Assembly: GCA_041862375.1 (NCBI GenBank) | Contig: JBGVTE010000044.1 | Coordinates: 1-27,704 of the forward strand | Source: WVZL01 sp041862375 | GTDB lineage: Bacteria; Acidobacteriota; Aminicenantia; Aminicenantales; Aminicenantaceae | Direction of reading: 5' to 3' | DNA: 27,704 nucleotides | Part shown: one piece after another, positions 25,460 to 27,704 of the stretch | Numbering within the stretch: the stretch's first letter is position 1 | How the letters are laid out: the number at the start of each line of letters is the position of its first letter | The notes under the pieces: generated by a model | What the model was told of the DNA's origin: nothing | The model's input: only the letters and a program-made list of their open reading frames with translations | Database searches by the model: none | Program-made: the position numbers and the translations under genes

Positions 25460-25631
25460 CTGCGGCTTTAAGGTACGCTCGCTTTGGCCCAGCAACTCTG
25501 GGATCAGGCTTCATCAGGAATGGAAGCCGAAAGCAAGAATCTAGCCTCTGGCGTAACATAGACAACGAAGCCTGATCCCGCATGTGGGTATAAGGAACCG
25601 TTTGAAGGCTGAGCGAGCTTGGAAGGAAAGA
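25460..25631 (+). mobile_element. Structured stretch resembling the 5' part (domain I) of a group II intron
   Basis: A perfect 13-bp stem joins GGGATCAGGCTTC (25500-25512) and GAAGCCTGATCCC (25567-25579). Inside it a second stem is TCTA-GCC-TCT-GGC-...-TAGA. Outside it, GCTCGCT (25477-25483) pairs with AGCGAGC (25612-25618). The phrases AATGGAAGCCGAAAGCAAG, CTCTGGCGTAACATAGACAA and CGAAGCCTGAT recall domain I of bacterial group II introns, and CTGCG at 25460 could be a decayed GUGYG 5' end. This identification is from memory. No reverse transcriptase and no domain V follow, because the acyltransferase stop codon begins at 25632, so it would be a fragment. Confidence 0.4.
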
Positions 25632-26735
25632 TCAGATTTTAATAAATATTTTTTTCTTATACAGGGGAATCATTATTCCCAGCCAAATAAGTAATAGAAA
25701 CAGCGGGAACATTAGAGAGCCATTAAGAGATCCTCCTAGAGGGACAAATATATATTTATAAATATATGTCTTTAAAGACAAGGCCTGGCTACCCGCCGAT
25801 ACCTTAATAAGGACAGCCAGTTTAGCCATTATTGAGGAAGCCACGTAGACTGTGATTGCATTTGTTCCAAAAATAAGGAATGGAACCGCCCATTTTCTAA
25901 TGCCCATTCCTTCCATGATTACGTAGAAAGCTGCTAAACAGATTAAAGCAGCTCCTGCTGAGAACAGGACAAAAGTGCTTGTCCATAGCTGCTTGTTGAT
26001 GGGGAAAAGGGGATGGAGGAGGAGTCCTGCCAAAGCAAGTATGAGGCCTGCCCCTAAAAGACCAGATGTTTTTTGAAGAATTCTTTTAGACGACCGAAGT
26101 AAATCTCCTGTTAAAGTTCCCAACAAAGTTGTTGAAATGGCAGGCAGTGTACTCAGGATACCTTCAGGATCAAAATCAGCTTTATAAAGATGACCGGAGA
26201 GCAGCTTATTGTCAATATAGGCACAAAGATTTCCATGATAATCGAGATTTCCCGCCTCATAGCCTGGTACTGGAACAATTTTCATTATTATCCAGTAAAT
26301 AGCCAGGAGTGAGAAAGCTAGGATAAATCTTCCCTTTGTTCCTGTCTTAAGGAAGAGCAGAGAAGAAAAGAGGTAGCAGAGTGCGATACGCTGGAGAACA
26401 CCAGGAATCCTGAGAGTTGTTAAGTCAAAGCGAGGAATTAAAGCCAAGATGATCCCCAGAGAAAATAGGATTAAAGTTCTCTTCATGATTTTAAAATACA
26501 GGCTGTATTTTTCGTAGCCTATACTCACTCTTTTGGAAAAGGAGAGCGATACAGAAACTCCAACAATAAACAGGAAGAAGGGAAATACAAGGTCTGTAGG
26601 TGTCCAGCCATGCCACTCAGCATGGCGGAGGGGCGCATAGACATGCTTCCAGCTTCCAGGATTGTTTACCAGAATCATTCCCGCTATGGTAAAACCCCGG
26701 AAAGCATCCAGGGATGTGAGGCGATCACTTTTCAC
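25632..26735 (-). CDS. Heparan-alpha-glucosaminide N-acetyltransferase-like membrane acyltransferase (DUF5009/DUF1624)
   Basis: A 367-residue integral membrane protein with about ten hydrophobic helices. The N-terminus RLTSLDAFRGFTIAGMILVN is the family entry motif. HAEWHGWTPTDLVFPFFLF (38-56) follows; the His38 motif corresponds to the conserved region that carries the acetyl-accepting His of the human lysosomal enzyme (exact equivalence is my inference). Related enzymes move acetyl groups from cytoplasmic acetyl-CoA across the membrane onto amino sugars. The start is GTG at 26735, with AAGAGGT five bases upstream. It lies 81 bases downstream of a sodium symporter gene on the same strand, a pairing that suggests use of amino-sugar-containing glycans. 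The 3' end abuts the intron-like stretch. Confidence 0.82.
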   Translation of the reverse strand: MKSDRLTSLDAFRGFTIAGMILVNNPGSWKHVYAPLRHAEWHGWTPTDLVFPFFLFIVGVSVSLSFSKRVSIGYEKYSLYFKIMKRTLILFSLGIILALIPRFDLTTLRIPGVLQRIALCYLFSSLLFLKTGTKGRFILAFSLLAIYWIIMKIVPVPGYEAGNLDYHGNLCAYIDNKLLSGHLYKADFDPEGILSTLPAISTTLLGTLTGDLLRSSKRILQKTSGLLGAGLILALAGLLLHPLFPINKQLWTSTFVLFSAGAALICLAAFYVIMEGMGIRKWAVPFLIFGTNAITVYVASSIMAKLAVLIKVSAGSQALSLKTYIYKYIFVPLGGSLNGSLMFPLFLLLIWLGIMIPLYKKKIFIKI

Positions 26736-26816
26736 AATTTACCTCTTGAAGTTAATCTTCATATCACCCTTTAATGCCTTGAGAGGATTAATTAATTCTC
26801 CACTCTGATCAATCAG

Positions 26817-27704
26817 TTATAAATTTGTTTTTTTTGAGATGTTTTTATAAAGAGCAAAACCCGAAACAACTGATATAGCAAGAAAAATAATTCCTTTTTG
26901 GGTTTCGAGGAGAATAATCTTACCAATTCCAAATAGAGCACTATAGATGAGGACTGTCCCTAATATCCAGCTTATTATATCAGGAATTATTTTTGTTACT
27001 TGTGTAAGTCCTGGTATTTGGATTCTTATTGGCTTCCATAATCCTCCTGGCTTTATTTTCTTGTAAAAATTAATTAAATGTTCTCTTTCAACCGGTCTTG
27101 TCAAAAACGTTACCGTCATCCACAACAAAGTGGTTATCCCGGCTGTTATGAGTATTCTGTACGCCCAGTTCAGTTCTCCTTGTTCTCCGAGTGGAGTTTT
27201 TAATAAAATCATGGCAACTACAAAGGAACCGGTCATGGCTACTATTTCGCTCCAAGCATTGATTCTCCACCAGTACCATCTTAAAATGTAAACAAGTCCT
27301 GTACCTGCTCCGATGGATAAGAGAAGTTCCCACCCTCCCTTAATACTTTCCATCCAGTAAGCAGTCAAGCCGGCAAAAACCATGATAATAACAACTACTA
27401 TTCTGGAAATAAAAACATAGTGAGAAGACGTTGCCTCTTTCTTGATAAATCTTTTATAAAAATCGTTCACCACGTATGAAGCTCCCCAGTTGAGGTGAGT
27501 ATCAATGGTAGACATAAAAGCACCGAAAAAAGCAGCAATCATTAGGCCCTTAAGCCCCATAGGCAAAAACGAAACCATCATTTTAGGATAGCCTAACTTT
27601 GGGTCAGACAAATCGGGAAAGAATACTAAGGAAGCCAGAGCCACCAAAATCCAGGGCCAGGGTCTCAGGGCATAATGGGCAATGTTAAACCACAGTGTTG
27701 CGAA
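26817..27704 (-). CDS. Sodium:solute symporter (SLC5/SSS family), C-terminal part; runs off the window
   Basis: The reading frame is open to the right-hand edge, so the N-terminal portion lies outside the window; 295 residues are visible. At the cut end it reads FNIAHYALRPWPWILVALAS, typical of SSS proteins. The sodium-site helix (AAFFGAFMSTIDTHLN with YVVNDFYKRF) and several further membrane helices follow. It is more distant from the two tandem symporters at 6629-9544 than they are from each other; it has the MSTIDTHLNWG form seen in sugar or nucleobase-like SSS members. The acetyltransferase-like gene follows after 81 bases. Substrate unknown, perhaps a sugar released from glycans. Confidence 0.85.
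   Translation of the reverse strand, partial: FATLWFNIAHYALRPWPWILVALASLVFFPDLSDPKLGYPKMMVSFLPMGLKGLMIAAFFGAFMSTIDTHLNWGASYVVNDFYKRFIKKEATSSHYVFISRIVVVIIMVFAGLTAYWMESIKGGWELLLSIGAGTGLVYILRWYWWRINAWSEIVAMTGSFVVAMILLKTPLGEQGELNWAYRILITAGITTLLWMTVTFLTRPVEREHLINFYKKIKPGGLWKPIRIQIPGLTQVTKIIPDIISWILGTVLIYSALFGIGKIILLETQKGIIFLAISVVSGFALYKNISKKTNL

Noticed and set aside
25460..25631. SRP RNA, tmRNA or 6S RNA as identity of the structured stretch
   Set aside because: The conserved SRP helix 8 GGAA loop context, the tmRNA 5' end and the 6S layout do not fit; a group II intron fragment fits the phrases better.

Overview
The window is about 27.7 kb of moderately AT-rich bacterial chromosome. The gene set suggests a diderm bacterium of the Acidobacteriota/Aminicenantes kind. 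It has two long zinc-ribbon Ser/Thr kinases with C-terminal TPR arrays, several SLC5-type sodium symporters, FecR/DUF6600 and DUF4412 envelope proteins, and REP-like repeats typical of such uncultured lineages. The taxonomic guess is inference; no rRNA or marker set is present to settle it.

Left part (1-5600). A facing pair of dispersed repeats at the window edge is followed by dTMP kinase (tmk) and a class A penicillin-binding protein on the + strand. Converging on these is a secreted FecR/tryptophan-rich protein with a long Ser/Lys/Arg tail, preceded by a good sigma-54-type promoter match. Two inverted-repeat elements (939-1042 and 5406-5599) sit exactly on the stop codons of tmk and of the deacetylase gene.

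Middle-left part (5598-13147, - strand). The chromosome-segregation ATPase gene smc is followed by a tight cluster of two paralogous sodium:solute symporters (6-bp gap) and a histone-deacetylase-family deacetylase (4-bp ATGA overlap). The cluster reads as uptake plus deacetylation of an acetylated amine-like nutrient, substrate unknown.

Centre (13249-22679). A 5' half of a tRNA-Thr gene (13249-13292) and an intact tRNA-Thr(CGT) gene (22608-22679) are direct repeats enclosing about 9.3 kb. Just inside the left copy lies a decayed tyrosine-recombinase gene. Inside are two paralogous receptor-like kinases (STPK1, STPK2) whose first 131 bases are almost identical. Between them is a two-gene nucleotidyltransferase module, followed by a HEAT-repeat protein and a 600-bp noncoding zone with AACGTT-type repeats and a duplicated ~50-bp block. 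This looks like an old tRNA-targeted genomic island carrying signalling genes, and it is the most interesting part of the window.

Right part (22801-27704, - strand). Single-gene units encode a secreted DUF4412 protein, an unrecognised five-helix membrane protein and a SPOR-domain envelope protein. Next come a structured stretch resembling the 5' end of a group II intron, a heparan-alpha-glucosaminide N-acetyltransferase-like membrane acyltransferase, and the C-terminal part of a third sodium symporter that runs off the window end.
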